Source: Lachnospiraceae bacterium (GTDB lineage Bacteria > Bacillota > Clostridia > Lachnospirales > Lachnospiraceae). Taken from it: DNA of 37,228 nucleotides. The stretch spans positions 1 through 37,228 of the forward strand of contig JAILRA010000089.1 of the NCBI GenBank assembly GCA_024698715.1, written 5' to 3'. The notes under the pieces were generated by a model. That model did no database searches. It was not told the origin of the DNA and saw only the letters and a program-made list of their open reading frames with translations. This document shows, piece by piece, positions 15,961-25,426 of this stretch (positions within the stretch are counted from its first letter, which is position 1; the number at the start of each line of letters is the position of its first letter). Both the position numbers and the translations under genes were made by a program.

Positions 15961-18414
15961 ATGGAATTAAACGAACAGAGCAAGCAGGTTTTAAAATATG
16001 CCAATCAGATAGGAAAGAGTTTCGGTGCAGGTGCGATAGATACCCAGCATCTTTTGTACGGACTGGCAAAGTGTAAGGGCTCTCTTGCGGGCGATATTCT
16101 TGAAAGTCACGGAATAAACGCGGCAGCCGTAAAGAAATGCTTTGAGACCAGAACCGAATCGCTTAGAAAAGTAAACATCAGGGGAAAACTCGAACTGACT
16201 CCTCAGGTCAGAAAGATCCTTGATGTGGCAGAGCATATCGCAAGAGAAACGGGCAGTACATATGTGGGTACAGAACATATCCTTTATGCCATTGTAACCG
16301 AGGAAAAATGTCTTGCTTACAATCTGCTCGGTTATCTTTTAAAAGACAGCGGTACTCCGATAGGTAAGATCGCTGATGAGATCGCAGCCAATTTCGGATA
16401 CGACGACGAAGGATTTGTGCCCGACGAATTCGTAAGAGCGGATGAAATGGGTGTTAACGAGACTGCTTCCAAATTCAGCCTGGAAGATTACACCAAAGAC
16501 ATTACCGAAATGGCTGCAATGGGTGAACTCGATCCCGTTATCGGCAGAGAAGACGAGATAATGCGAATCATCCAGATCCTTGCCAGAAGGAGCAAGAATA
16601 ATCCCTGCCTCGTCGGACAGCCCGGCGTAGGCAAGACTTCCATTGTTGAGGGTCTGGCTCAGAGGATCACCGACGGAAACGTACCCGAAATAATCAAGGA
16701 TAAGAGAATACTTTCGCTCGATATGTCATCCCTGGTTGCGGGAACACAGTACAGAGGTGAATTCGAAAAGAGACTTAAGGCTGTTGTTGAGGAAGTTTCG
16801 GAAGACGGCAATATAGTTCTTTTCATGGATGAGATACATACTCTTATAGGTGCAGGCGGTGCAAAGGGTACGCTCGATGCTTCGAATATCCTTAAACCCG
16901 CATTGTCCAGAGGAGAGATCCAGCTTATCGGTGCGACGACAGAAGAAGAATTCAGAAAATATTTTGAGAAGGATGCCGCACTTGAAAGAAGATTTCAGCC
17001 CATATCGGTATCGCAGCCTTCCAAAGAGGATACTCTTAAGATCCTGAAGGGAATAAAGAGCAAGTACGAAGATCATCATAACGTAAGATACGATGATGAT
17101 GCGATCGAGGCCTGCGTAAATCTTTCAGACAGATATATCACGGACAGAAATCTTCCGGATAAAGCGATAGATGTCATGGATGAGGCAGCAGCTCTGGTAG
17201 CTCTGGAAGGATATAAACCTTCGGATAAGATAAGAGACCTTCGCGAAAAGATATCCGAATGCGACAGGATAATGAAAGAGTCTATAGAAAGCGGTGAATT
17301 CGAAAAAGCCGGCGAAGCAAAAAGCAGGCAGGATGTTTATTTTGCCGATCTCAGAAAAGCCGAAGCATCGGAAAAAAGAAAGAGAAAGAGCAAAGAAAAG
17401 AACGTAACGATAGATCAGGTTGAAGCGGTAGTTTCCAGATGGAGCAAAGTTCCCGTTTCAGAACTCTCCAAAAAAGAATCCGACAGACTTATGGGACTGG
17501 AGAAAAATCTTCATAAAAGGATCATAGGTCAGGAAGAAGCCGTTGAAGCCGTGAGCAAAGCTATCAGAAGAGGCCGTATAGGTCTTTCGGATCCGAAGAG
17601 ACCCATCGGAAGCTTTGTATTCCTCGGACCCACCGGTGTGGGTAAGACGGAACTTTCAAAAGCGCTTGCGGAAGCCGTATTCGGCTCGGAAGATTCGCTT
17701 ATCAGAGTCGATATGTCAGAATACATGGAAGCACATTCGGTATCCAAGATATTAGGTTCGCCTCCCGGATACGTAGGTTTTGACGAAGGCGGTCAATTAT
17801 CGGAAAGAGTCAGAAAGAATCCTTATTCGGTAGTTCTTTTTGACGAGATCGAAAAGGCTCATCCCGATGTTTTCAATGTGCTTTTGCAGATACTTGATGA
17901 CGGACAGGTTACCGATTCGCAGGGCAGAAAAGTCAATTTCAAGAATACGATAATCATTATGACCAGCAATGTCGGAGCCAAAAGGATCACGGAACCCAAG
18001 AATCTCGGATTCGGAAACAAGGAAAGCAAGGAACAGAATTACGAGAAGATGAAATCCAATGTCATGGAAGAAGTCAAGCAGCTCTTCAAACCGGAATTCA
18101 TCAACAGGATCGATGATTTCATAGTATTCCATAAGCTCGACAGAAAAGAACTCGAAGAGATCACATCCCTCCTTCTTTCCAACCTTTCAAAGCGTGCGAA
18201 GGAACAGATGGACATTGATCTTAAGTTTACCAATGCGTTGAAACTTCACATCGTCGACAAGTACTCGAATCCCTTAATGGGTGCGAGACCTTTGAGAAGA
18301 GGTATCATGTGCGAAGTGGAAGATCCGCTTGCAAACGAGATACTTTCGGGACGCGTCAGTGAGGGCGATTCCGTGAAGGTTTCGTTTAAGGGAGAAAAGG
18401 TTATTTTTAACTAA
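15961..18414 (+). CDS. clpC: ATP-dependent Clp protease ATP-binding subunit ClpC
   Basis: An 817-residue Hsp100 unfoldase of the ClpC type. Order of domains: double Clp N repeat (~1-145), AAA-1 with Walker A GQPGVGKT (219-226) and LFMDEIH, a short middle/UVR-like coiled coil (~425-470), and AAA-2 with GPTGVGKT (556-563), VLFDEIEKAHPDVF and EFINRIDD. An LGF sequence in the expected loop after the AAA-2 Walker B region fits ClpP docking. The short middle domain argues for ClpC over ClpB. ATG 15961 follows GAAGGAAAAC; a TTG at 15946 inside the terminator is rejected. Downstream order clpC-x-radA resembles the B. subtilis ctsR-mcsA-mcsB-clpC-radA cluster, but ctsR, mcsA and mcsB are absent and no CtsR box is seen upstream. 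Confidence 0.95.
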   Translation: MELNEQSKQVLKYANQIGKSFGAGAIDTQHLLYGLAKCKGSLAGDILESHGINAAAVKKCFETRTESLRKVNIRGKLELTPQVRKILDVAEHIARETGSTYVGTEHILYAIVTEEKCLAYNLLGYLLKDSGTPIGKIADEIAANFGYDDEGFVPDEFVRADEMGVNETASKFSLEDYTKDITEMAAMGELDPVIGREDEIMRIIQILARRSKNNPCLVGQPGVGKTSIVEGLAQRITDGNVPEIIKDKRILSLDMSSLVAGTQYRGEFEKRLKAVVEEVSEDGNIVLFMDEIHTLIGAGGAKGTLDASNILKPALSRGEIQLIGATTEEEFRKYFEKDAALERRFQPISVSQPSKEDTLKILKGIKSKYEDHHNVRYDDDAIEACVNLSDRYITDRNLPDKAIDVMDEAAALVALEGYKPSDKIRDLREKISECDRIMKESIESGEFEKAGEAKSRQDVYFADLRKAEASEKRKRKSKEKNVTIDQVEAVVSRWSKVPVSELSKKESDRLMGLEKNLHKRIIGQEEAVEAVSKAIRRGRIGLSDPKRPIGSFVFLGPTGVGKTELSKALAEAVFGSEDSLIRVDMSEYMEAHSVSKILGSPPGYVGFDEGGQLSERVRKNPYSVVLFDEIEKAHPDVFNVLLQILDDGQVTDSQGRKVNFKNTIIIMTSNVGAKRITEPKNLGFGNKESKEQNYEKMKSNVMEEVKQLFKPEFINRIDDFIVFHKLDRKELEEITSLLLSNLSKRAKEQMDIDLKFTNALKLHIVDKYSNPLMGARPLRRGIMCEVEDPLANEILSGRVSEGDSVKVSFKGEKVIFN

Positions 18415-18431
18415 AAATTCATAGAAATTGT

Positions 18432-18473
18432 GGCTGATATAAGGTATAATTATATCAGCCTAATTTTTTTTAT
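18432..18473 (+). terminator. Intrinsic terminator after clpC
   Basis: A perfect 10-bp stem GGCTGATATA / TATATCAGCC, an 9-nt loop, and a TAATTTTTTTT tail. The loop happens to contain TATAAT, but no -35 fits at the right distance. Confidence 0.92.
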
Positions 18474-18520
18474 TCAGGTTAGCTATTGTTGACATTTAAA
18501 ATTTCATGGGGGTAATTGAA

Positions 18521-18919
18521 ATGGATATCATCAGTACTTCGGAAAACGGAAAACTTTCTTTCGGAAATTATGAACTTGCCGAAAAACAGAAGAAAGAAGA
18601 TTTTCCTCATTGCGGCGATCTTTACAAGATCAAAACTTATAACACGATGACGAAGCTGGAAAAGAACGGTCTGTTTCTTTTTGAATCGGTTCCCGGTACA
18701 AACGTATCGGATTTCGAAGAAAATGAAAGCGGTATGTATTTCAAAGTTGAGTCCGATAAAGATTCTCAGATCACGGTCGGTCTTGAAGAGAATACCGAAT
18801 ATGATATTTCCGTTGACGGAAAGTCGATAGGCAAGATGCTCTCCAACGGTTCGGGCAAGGTAAGTTTCAGTGTCGAACTTCAAAAGGGAGAAGCAAAAGA
18901 CATAAAGATAGCTAAATAG
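18521..18919 (+). CDS. Small conserved clostridial protein upstream of radA
   Basis: 132 residues, no signal peptide or membrane segment, Lys/Glu/Asp-rich. The layout is KLSFGNYEL..., GDLYKIKTYNTMTKLEKNGLFLFESVPGT, then alternating hydrophobic residues suggesting a beta-rich C-terminal half. I recall similar proteins in Lachnospiraceae carrying the automatic label endosialidase; nothing here supports an enzyme. ATG 18521 is chosen with a GGGGG site 8 bp upstream; ATG 18506 would put that site inside the gene. The stop is 7 bp before radA, so the two should be co-transcribed, which hints at a cytoplasmic role linked to radA. Function unknown. Confidence 0.8.
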   Translation: MDIISTSENGKLSFGNYELAEKQKKEDFPHCGDLYKIKTYNTMTKLEKNGLFLFESVPGTNVSDFEENESGMYFKVESDKDSQITVGLEENTEYDISVDGKSIGKMLSNGSGKVSFSVELQKGEAKDIKIAK

Positions 18920-18926
18920 AGGGTTT

Positions 18927-20294
18927 ATGTCAAAAGACAAAGTTAAAACTGTTTTCTTTTGCACGGAATGCGGATTCGAAAGTCCCAAATGGATGGGACA
19001 GTGTCCGGGATGCAAAGCATGGAACACTTTCAAAGAAGGTTTGGAAGAAAAGGGCAGTACAAAGCAGACTTCGCGTATCGTCAGATCCGGAATTGAAAAT
19101 GCGGAGATCGTATCCATTTCCGGAGTTGAAATAAAAAAAGAAGACAAAATCAAAACAAATATCAATGAATTTGACAGAGTCCTGGGCGGTGGTATCGTTT
19201 GGGGCTCTTTGACTCTGATCGGCGGCGATCCGGGAATCGGAAAATCGACGCTTCTTTTGCAGGTCTGTAAAAAGCTCGGCGATACGGGCAAAAACGTTCT
19301 CTATGTTTCCGGAGAAGAATCAGCAACACAGATAAAACTCAGAGCGGACAGGATAGGCGAATTCAAAGAGAATGTCAGACTGTACTGCGAAACATGCCTT
19401 GATGACATAAAAGCAGTTATCGAGAAAAACAAGCCGGATATAGTCGTTATCGATTCCATACAGACCATGTTCCTCGAGGATGTAGCGAGTGCACCCGGGA
19501 GCGTTTCACAGGTCAGGGAAGCAACCGGGGTTCTTATGAAACTTGCGAAGGTCCTCGGTGTGTCGATTTTTATCGTGGGACATGTCACGAAGGACGGAAA
19601 TGTTGCAGGACCGAAGATGCTTGAACATATGGTGGATACGGTTTTGTATTTCGAGGGCGACAGGCATGCCACTTACAGGATATTAAGAGGAGTCAAGAAC
19701 AGATTCGGTTCCACAAACGAAATAGGTGTTTTCGAGATGAGAAACGAAGGACTCGTTGAAGTCATGAACCCTTCGGAATTCATGCTTGCGGGAAGACCTA
19801 AAGATACATCGGGAAGTGTGGTTTCCTGTTCGATGGAAGGTACAAGACCGATTTTTATTGAGATACAGGCACTTACGACACCCACTTCATTCGGAATGCC
19901 GAGACGCCAGTCAGACGGTGTGGATTATAACAGAGTCAATCTCCTTCTGGCCGTTCTCGAAAAGAAGCTCGGACTGCCTTTCGGAAACTGTGACGCATAT
20001 GTCAATATTGCGGGCGGTATCAAGGTTTCGGAGCCGGGAGTCGACCTCGGAGTGGTAGTGGCACTCCTTTCGAGTTTTCGCAATAAACCCGTCAGCGAGG
20101 ATATCACCGTTTTCGGCGAGATAGGACTTTCGGGTGAGGTAAGAGCGGTTTCGCAGGCTGCCGAAAGGGTAAAGGAAGCAGCCAAACTCGGTTTTAAAAA
20201 ATGCATTTTGCCGTCATCGTGCAAAAAGGCGGTAACAAACGATTTCGGTATGGAGCTTGTATTTATTGAGAGTATTAAAGAACTGAAAATATAA
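18927..20294 (+). CDS. radA: DNA repair protein RadA (Sms)
   Basis: 455 residues, the usual length. RadA is a RecA-like hexameric helicase that processes recombination intermediates and promotes branch migration. The N-terminal zinc ribbon has C12-x2-C15 and C26-x2-C29; Walker A is GGDPGIGKST (99-108); the RadA signature KNRFG is at 257-261; and the C-terminal third is the Lon-like domain (GGIKVSEPGVDLGVVVALLSS). The start has AGAGGG just upstream and lies 7 bp after the small conserved gene. Next gene begins 18 bp downstream, consistent with one operon. Confidence 0.98.
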   Translation: MSKDKVKTVFFCTECGFESPKWMGQCPGCKAWNTFKEGLEEKGSTKQTSRIVRSGIENAEIVSISGVEIKKEDKIKTNINEFDRVLGGGIVWGSLTLIGGDPGIGKSTLLLQVCKKLGDTGKNVLYVSGEESATQIKLRADRIGEFKENVRLYCETCLDDIKAVIEKNKPDIVVIDSIQTMFLEDVASAPGSVSQVREATGVLMKLAKVLGVSIFIVGHVTKDGNVAGPKMLEHMVDTVLYFEGDRHATYRILRGVKNRFGSTNEIGVFEMRNEGLVEVMNPSEFMLAGRPKDTSGSVVSCSMEGTRPIFIEIQALTTPTSFGMPRRQSDGVDYNRVNLLLAVLEKKLGLPFGNCDAYVNIAGGIKVSEPGVDLGVVVALLSSFRNKPVSEDITVFGEIGLSGEVRAVSQAAERVKEAAKLGFKKCILPSSCKKAVTNDFGMELVFIESIKELKI

Positions 20295-20312
20295 TGATCG
20301 GGGGTAACAATA

Positions 20313-21974
20313 ATGGATTTTGTGAACATTCAGGTAGGTGATGTAACCAAAGAGTATCCGTGGGGTACGACTTTCGAAGTAATCGGAAGGGATTTTAAGG
20401 ACAATTACAAAAATGATATCGCGATAGCCGTATTCAACGGAAAGATGATGGAACTTTCCAAGACTCCGGACAAGGACGGAAGTGTTGAGTTTCTGGATCT
20501 TTCAAGCGGAACCGGTCACAGGTCATATAAAAGAACCGCAACACTCATGTTCATGAAAGCCTGTTCCGACGTGATCGGTGATGAAAATATCGAAAAGATC
20601 AAACTCGAGTTTTCGGTAAATACGGGATATTATTTTTCATGCGAAGGAAAATTCGAAGTTACCGACAAACTTGCGGCTGAAATCCAGTCAAGGATGAAAG
20701 AACTGTCCGATAACTGTGTGCCCATCATCAAAAAATCAAGACCGCTGGAAGAAGCAAAAGAGATATTTGCAATGCAGGGCATGGAAGACAAACTGAAACT
20801 CTGCAAATACAGAAGGAGTTCCGTGATCAATCTTTACGATCTTGACGGATACATCGATTATTATTACGGATATATGCTTCCAAACTGCGGATATGTAAAG
20901 CATTTCGAAGTGCTCGTATATAAGGGAGGTTTTATCCTCAATATGCCGAGAAGAAAAACTCCCGATGTACTCGAGGCTTTTGTTCCGCTGGATAAAGTAT
21001 TCGATACCATGATCAAAGCCACAGAGTGGGGAGATATGCTCGGAATAGATACAGTAGGAGATCTCAACGAGTGCATCTGCTCGGGCGATATAGATGATAT
21101 GGTGCTTGTTCAGGAAGCTTTGCAGGAAAGAAGCATAGGCGAGATAGCAAAGGATATCGCATCGAGAAAAGGCGTAAAATTCATAATGATAGCCGGACCT
21201 TCATCATCCGGAAAGACGAGTTTTTCACACAGACTTTCGGTTCAGCTTCGTACACTCGGCCTTAAACCTCATCCCATCGCAGTGGATGATTATTTCGTAA
21301 ACAGAGCGGATACGCCTCTGGATGAGGACGGCAATTACAATTTCGAATGCCTCGAAGCTATCGATGTTAAGCTCTTCAACGACGATATGAATAAGCTCCT
21401 TGCGGGAGAGAGAGTAGAGATCCCGACATTCAATTTCAAGATCGGTGCAAGGGAATATAAGGGCAATTTCAAACAGCTCGGTCCCGATGACGTACTCGTA
21501 ATAGAAGGGATCCACGCACTCAATGATAAGATGAGCGAAACCCTTCCCGTTGAGAGTAAGTACAAGATCTATATATCCGCACTGACCACTCTCAATATCG
21601 ATGAGCATAACTGTATTCCGACTACGGATGCGAGACTTATAAGAAGAATGGTAAGAGATTTCAGAACAAGAGGAGCATCGGCGAAGAGAACCATAGGAAT
21701 GTGGCCTTCCGTAAGAAGAGGAGAAGAAGAAAACATCTTCCCGTACCAGGAAACCGCTGATGCGATGTTCAATTCCGCACAGATATACGAGATCGCGGCA
21801 CTTAAAGCTATCGCAGAGCCGATCCTTTACGGTGTAACACCCGAGGATCCCGAGTATTTTGAAGCCAAGAGACTTCTTAAACTTCTCGAGTATTTCCTCT
21901 GCATGGATACAACAAACCTGCCTAACAATTCGATAGTAAGAGAATTCGTAGGCGGTTCGTGCTTCAACGTTTAA
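20313..21974 (+). CDS. Nucleoside kinase, uridine kinase/phosphoribulokinase-like
   Basis: 553 residues. The C-terminal half is a P-loop kinase of the uridine kinase family: GPSSSGKTSF (P-loop at 295-302), HPIAVDDYFVNR, EGIHALND and a TDARLIRRMVRDFRTRG segment. The N-terminal ~270 residues resemble the TGS plus editing-type domains of threonyl-tRNA synthetase, an arrangement known for this clostridial/Thermotoga nucleoside kinase family. It probably phosphorylates nucleosides in the cytoplasm; the exact substrate cannot be read. Start: GATCGGGGG site 9 bp upstream, 18 bp after radA. Its stop codon overlaps the stop of the convergent gene on the other strand, with no terminator hairpin between them. 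Confidence 0.88.
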   Translation: MDFVNIQVGDVTKEYPWGTTFEVIGRDFKDNYKNDIAIAVFNGKMMELSKTPDKDGSVEFLDLSSGTGHRSYKRTATLMFMKACSDVIGDENIEKIKLEFSVNTGYYFSCEGKFEVTDKLAAEIQSRMKELSDNCVPIIKKSRPLEEAKEIFAMQGMEDKLKLCKYRRSSVINLYDLDGYIDYYYGYMLPNCGYVKHFEVLVYKGGFILNMPRRKTPDVLEAFVPLDKVFDTMIKATEWGDMLGIDTVGDLNECICSGDIDDMVLVQEALQERSIGEIAKDIASRKGVKFIMIAGPSSSGKTSFSHRLSVQLRTLGLKPHPIAVDDYFVNRADTPLDEDGNYNFECLEAIDVKLFNDDMNKLLAGERVEIPTFNFKIGAREYKGNFKQLGPDDVLVIEGIHALNDKMSETLPVESKYKIYISALTTLNIDEHNCIPTTDARLIRRMVRDFRTRGASAKRTIGMWPSVRRGEEENIFPYQETADAMFNSAQIYEIAALKAIAEPILYGVTPEDPEYFEAKRLLKLLEYFLCMDTTNLPNNSIVREFVGGSCFNV

Positions 21975-23446
21975 TCGGGATAATCGATCACAACGGAATT
22001 AAGATCGTGAAATCTGCAGAAAGTCACGTTGTTGTGATGCGTCGGGTCTTTGCTCATATCCCCGAGATAGAGAAAATAAATTAGATCTTCGCTTACTTCA
22101 TAAGGACTGAAAACAAGATCTCCGTTCGGATTGTCATATACTTCCTTCATTCGGGCTTTGTACTGGGAATCGAAGGACTGCATATCACCGTTTGCGAATG
22201 CTTTGCAGGCGGTAAACGAATTGGGAACCGGAACGGTTTGGCTTAACGGCCTGTATAATAAAAGAAGAAGAAAAATCAGTATCAGAGCTGCTTCTGAAAA
22301 GAGTATCGGATATTTGATTTTTCTTTCTTTTTTTTCTTCAAAAAGACGTATGAAAGCTCCGCAGAGATAAAACCATATAAATGCAACCGTAAGAGCGGTC
22401 ATGTAAAAACAGATGTCAAAAAGTCTTGCCGGTCCGCCGTTTCCCTGTGCATAAAACGTAGCACATTCGCTTGATGAAAAAATACCGAAGACAACAGGAC
22501 ATACAAAGTATGAATAATGGAATTTGAAATCGATGTTTTTTATGATGTAAATAAATACGGGTGTGAGCAGGGCAAGTATCACAAAGAAAATGATACCGTT
22601 CCAGCACGCTGCGTAATTGGCGCATGCGAGGATGGATTTGGCTATCGCTTTTGCAGCACCCATTCCCGCAACGGTATTGCCTCTTATCGCATTTCCAGGA
22701 GCGAGCATACTTACAAAAAGACCGATGATATTTATCGAAAGAGGGATCAAAAGGAGCAGATTCTTCTTTTCTTTTTTGTAAAGAATGAAGGCGAGTATTA
22801 TCAGAAATATCATAAGAAGGATCGCGGGGAGTACCGATGCATAGTTTCCTCCGCCGATGATAAATGCAATGATACTTAAAAGTATCAGACGGTAGGTTTT
22901 ATGATCTTTAAGATATCTGAAAGCCAGTCCGAAGTAAATGAAGGTAACTGCCAGAAAGCCGGTATAATACATTGAACCGTTGTACCAGTAGAATGATTCG
23001 CCGCTGTTCGGAACTTCTTCGAGCATGAAAATGCAAAGAAGGGATGAAACGGCGATATGAGCATGAAAAGTTATTTTTTCATTTACGACGATAAGAGGTC
23101 TTAACACGTAAAAAACACTTAAAGTCAGAAAGATGATTATAAAAGAAGGGTACAGTTTGTAAAAGATATCACCCAAAAGGTTGGGCGGAAGATGCATGAG
23201 GAACATGGCGGAATAGGTTCCCTGCCAGATCCTGTACTGAAGAACCATTCCTTTGAAGGCTTCTTTTAAGACACCAAAAAGACCTTGACCTTCACGAAGC
23301 GCGGTTGCGGCTTTGTATCCGTAGAAATAATCGTCTCCGAGCGGATGGGTATAGAATCCTGCCAGACAGAGAGGGATCATGCATGCGATAAGTGCGATCA
23401 ACGATAAGACGGAAAGAATCTTTATGTATTTTTGCAGTGCTTTCAT
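21971..23446 (-). CDS. DUF6056-type polytopic membrane protein
   Basis: 491 residues with about 11-12 hydrophobic segments. The N-terminal membrane helix is followed by HPLGDDYFYG, whose Asp pair recalls GT-C type glycosyltransferases and PMT-like enzymes. Further on are WQGTYSAMFLMHL and FYWYNGSMYYT, features I associate with DUF6056. The last ~70 residues (from FTACKAFANGDMQSFDSQYKARM) are soluble and probably extracellular. A role in sugar transfer to envelope polymers is inference. The start codon (at 23444-23446) has AGAGGTG upstream on this strand. It is divergent from the DUF6044 gene and overlaps the nucleoside kinase stop by 4 bp. Confidence 0.8.
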   Translation of the reverse strand: MKALQKYIKILSVLSLIALIACMIPLCLAGFYTHPLGDDYFYGYKAATALREGQGLFGVLKEAFKGMVLQYRIWQGTYSAMFLMHLPPNLLGDIFYKLYPSFIIIFLTLSVFYVLRPLIVVNEKITFHAHIAVSSLLCIFMLEEVPNSGESFYWYNGSMYYTGFLAVTFIYFGLAFRYLKDHKTYRLILLSIIAFIIGGGNYASVLPAILLMIFLIILAFILYKKEKKNLLLLIPLSINIIGLFVSMLAPGNAIRGNTVAGMGAAKAIAKSILACANYAACWNGIIFFVILALLTPVFIYIIKNIDFKFHYSYFVCPVVFGIFSSSECATFYAQGNGGPARLFDICFYMTALTVAFIWFYLCGAFIRLFEEKKERKIKYPILFSEAALILIFLLLLLYRPLSQTVPVPNSFTACKAFANGDMQSFDSQYKARMKEVYDNPNGDLVFSPYEVSEDLIYFLYLGDMSKDPTHHNNVTFCRFHDLNSVVIDYPD

Positions 23447-23492
23447 CTTTCGTTACACCTCTTTGTATTTCTGACAATCGGAATATGTTGAA

Positions 23493-23520
23493 ATTATATC
23501 ATAAAATCGTATTTTTTCAA
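23493..23520 (-). promoter_or_regulatory. Promoter of the DUF6056 gene
   Basis: Read on the - strand: TTGAAA-N16-TATAAT, with the -10 about 46 bp before the start codon. Confidence 0.68.
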
Positions 23521-23542
23521 AACGTAAAGGCTTCCAGGCAAA

Positions 23543-23571
23543 TTGATTTTTTGCTTGTATATCGGTATAAT
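23543..23571 (+). promoter_or_regulatory. Promoter of the DUF6044 gene
   Basis: TTGATT-N17-TATAAT, with the -10 ending 33 bp before the ATG. It is divergent from the - strand promoter only 22 bp away, so the two promoters may be co-regulated. Confidence 0.78.
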
Positions 23572-23604
23572 TTAAAGTTGTAATGTTATTCAGGGGCTGC
23601 GAAA

Positions 23605-25425
23605 ATGAAGGATAAATTCAAAATAAGCAATATTTTGAAAATTTATGAAAAATACAGATGGGCATTCTGGTTTGTGATCGGACTTCTGGCTTTATCCGTA
23701 TTCTTTTCGGCTTATTTTATTCTTCGCGAAGATGCTTATTTTATGGTTCACGATGAACTTGACGACGGAATATTCAAATATGTTCTGTATGCGAAAAATT
23801 TCGGCGTGAACGGAAGTTTCATTCCCGAATTCATGGGAGGACAGGAGAGATATACCATTACGGTCTCTTCTTTCTGGGGCATATTTTTATATAAACTGTT
23901 CAGACCTTACACGGCGTTTCTTATAATGTATCTTATCGTGAGTCTTACCGGTTTCTGCGGTATATATTTTCTCGGCAAAGAACTTTCAGACAATGCATTT
24001 GCTTCGTTTTTTGCGGCATGCGTTTTCGTTTATCTTCCTTTTAAATCCATGTTTGCTCTGAATATAACGGGATTTGCGTTCCTTCTCTGGATACTGATAA
24101 ATCTTTCGAAAAAACAGGGAAAGAAATGCATTCTTTATTTTGTTCTTCTGATCTTCTATGCAACGGGCATCACTCTTGCTTGGGGAGGTTATATGTCGAT
24201 AGGGTGTCTCACACTCGCGATAATAGTTCTTTTCTTTTTGAGAAAAAAGATCAAAACCGATCTAAAAAAACTTGTTATCGCGGATGCGGTTCTGATACTT
24301 ATCCAGTTCGTGACTTCCTTTGATCTTATAAAGAGTACGTTCGGCCCTAACGCCGTTCTGTCACACAGGGAAGAACTCATTTTAAACAGCAGGCAGGACA
24401 TTTTAAACCTGTTTAAGGAAATGATGTTTGTCGGCGGAAGTCATTCCGAATGCTGCAGTAAGGTGATCGCACTTTCCGCACCCGTTCTTATCATATTTAT
24501 CCCGATATTTCTTAACTTCCTTAAAAAAGAAAAAGTTGCAGGTGCAGCGGAGATTAATAAGAAATACATTTTTCTTTGCATCTTTTACGCATCCTGCGTT
24601 TTGAATTCCGCTTTTACCTGCTTTTACATGTCTGCTCCGATCGTCTCGATAAGGCAGAATATCGGAGGTATATTAAAGACATTTCAGTTAAACAGGATAT
24701 ACTGGATGATGCCCACATGTTTTATGTGTGTTCTGATCTTAGAGATATCATTGCTTCTCGATATTTCAAAAATTTTTCTTAATAAGAGACTGTATAAGAA
24801 CGGAGCATTTATCTCTGTACTGCCCGTTCTCTGCGTGATCGCGCTTTGTGTGATCTACTCGAGAAATGTATATTATTCGAGTCCGGTTTATCATAATTTA
24901 AGACTTCTGTTCTTTCCCGACACTTATCATGTGGATTCATGGAGAAAGTATTATGCCGAAGATCTTTTTGAAGAAATATCCGAGGCGATAGGCAAGGAAA
25001 AGAGCGAATACAGGGTAGCGTGTGTCGGCGTGAATTCTTCGGTTGCTCTTTTTAACGGATTTTATACCGTGGACGGCTATTCAACCGATTATCCGCTCGA
25101 GTACAAGCACAGATTCAGAAAAGTTATTGAAAAAGAACTTGATAAAGACGAGGGCATAAGGGGTTATTTTGATAATTGGGGCAACAGATGTTATCTTTTC
25201 TCTTCCGAATTGCAGAACAATTTTGATATAATGAGAGGAGAGGGGATTTCGGTTACTCCTGACTGGGATATTGATGAACTTAAAAAACTCGGAGCTGATT
25301 ATATCATTTCGGGTGTTAAGATAGAAAATGCGGATGCACTGGGTCTTGTTTGCATAAGAGAGGAGACGTTTATAAAAGATCCGGATTCATACGGTATCAG
25401 GGTATACGAAATAGTTGGGGAATAG
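23605..25425 (+). CDS. DUF6044 (YkoS-like) polytopic membrane protein
   Basis: 606 residues with about 11 membrane segments (~20-425) and a soluble C-terminal domain (~435-606). Family-type features are the early extracytoplasmic HDELDDG motif, FIPEFMGG, YLPFKSMF, and the C-terminal VDGYSTDYPLEYKHRFRKVI with DNWGNRCYLFSSEL. This matches DUF6044, related to YfhO/GT-C fold proteins used for sugar transfer to envelope glycopolymers. The acidic D-D pair in the first loop fits a GT-C metal or catalytic site, which is inference. Start has CAGGGG upstream. The acyltransferase gene follows by 1 bp, so both should be in one transcript. Confidence 0.83.
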   Translation: MKDKFKISNILKIYEKYRWAFWFVIGLLALSVFFSAYFILREDAYFMVHDELDDGIFKYVLYAKNFGVNGSFIPEFMGGQERYTITVSSFWGIFLYKLFRPYTAFLIMYLIVSLTGFCGIYFLGKELSDNAFASFFAACVFVYLPFKSMFALNITGFAFLLWILINLSKKQGKKCILYFVLLIFYATGITLAWGGYMSIGCLTLAIIVLFFLRKKIKTDLKKLVIADAVLILIQFVTSFDLIKSTFGPNAVLSHREELILNSRQDILNLFKEMMFVGGSHSECCSKVIALSAPVLIIFIPIFLNFLKKEKVAGAAEINKKYIFLCIFYASCVLNSAFTCFYMSAPIVSIRQNIGGILKTFQLNRIYWMMPTCFMCVLILEISLLLDISKIFLNKRLYKNGAFISVLPVLCVIALCVIYSRNVYYSSPVYHNLRLLFFPDTYHVDSWRKYYAEDLFEEISEAIGKEKSEYRVACVGVNSSVALFNGFYTVDGYSTDYPLEYKHRFRKVIEKELDKDEGIRGYFDNWGNRCYLFSSELQNNFDIMRGEGISVTPDWDIDELKKLGADYIISGVKIENADALGLVCIREETFIKDPDSYGIRVYEIVGE

Positions 25426-25426
25426 C

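Noticed and set aside
18445..18450. TATAAT in the loop of the clpC terminator as a promoter
   Set aside because: No -35 element at 16-18 bp; it is part of a perfect terminator hairpin.
18489..18517. TTGACA as -35 of a promoter for the small gene before radA
   Set aside because: The matching -10 position would fall at GTAATT, overlapping the ribosome site and putting the start after it.
22131..22879. + strand reading frames inside the DUF6056 gene
   Set aside because: They mirror a well-supported membrane protein on the other strand and start without ribosome sites.
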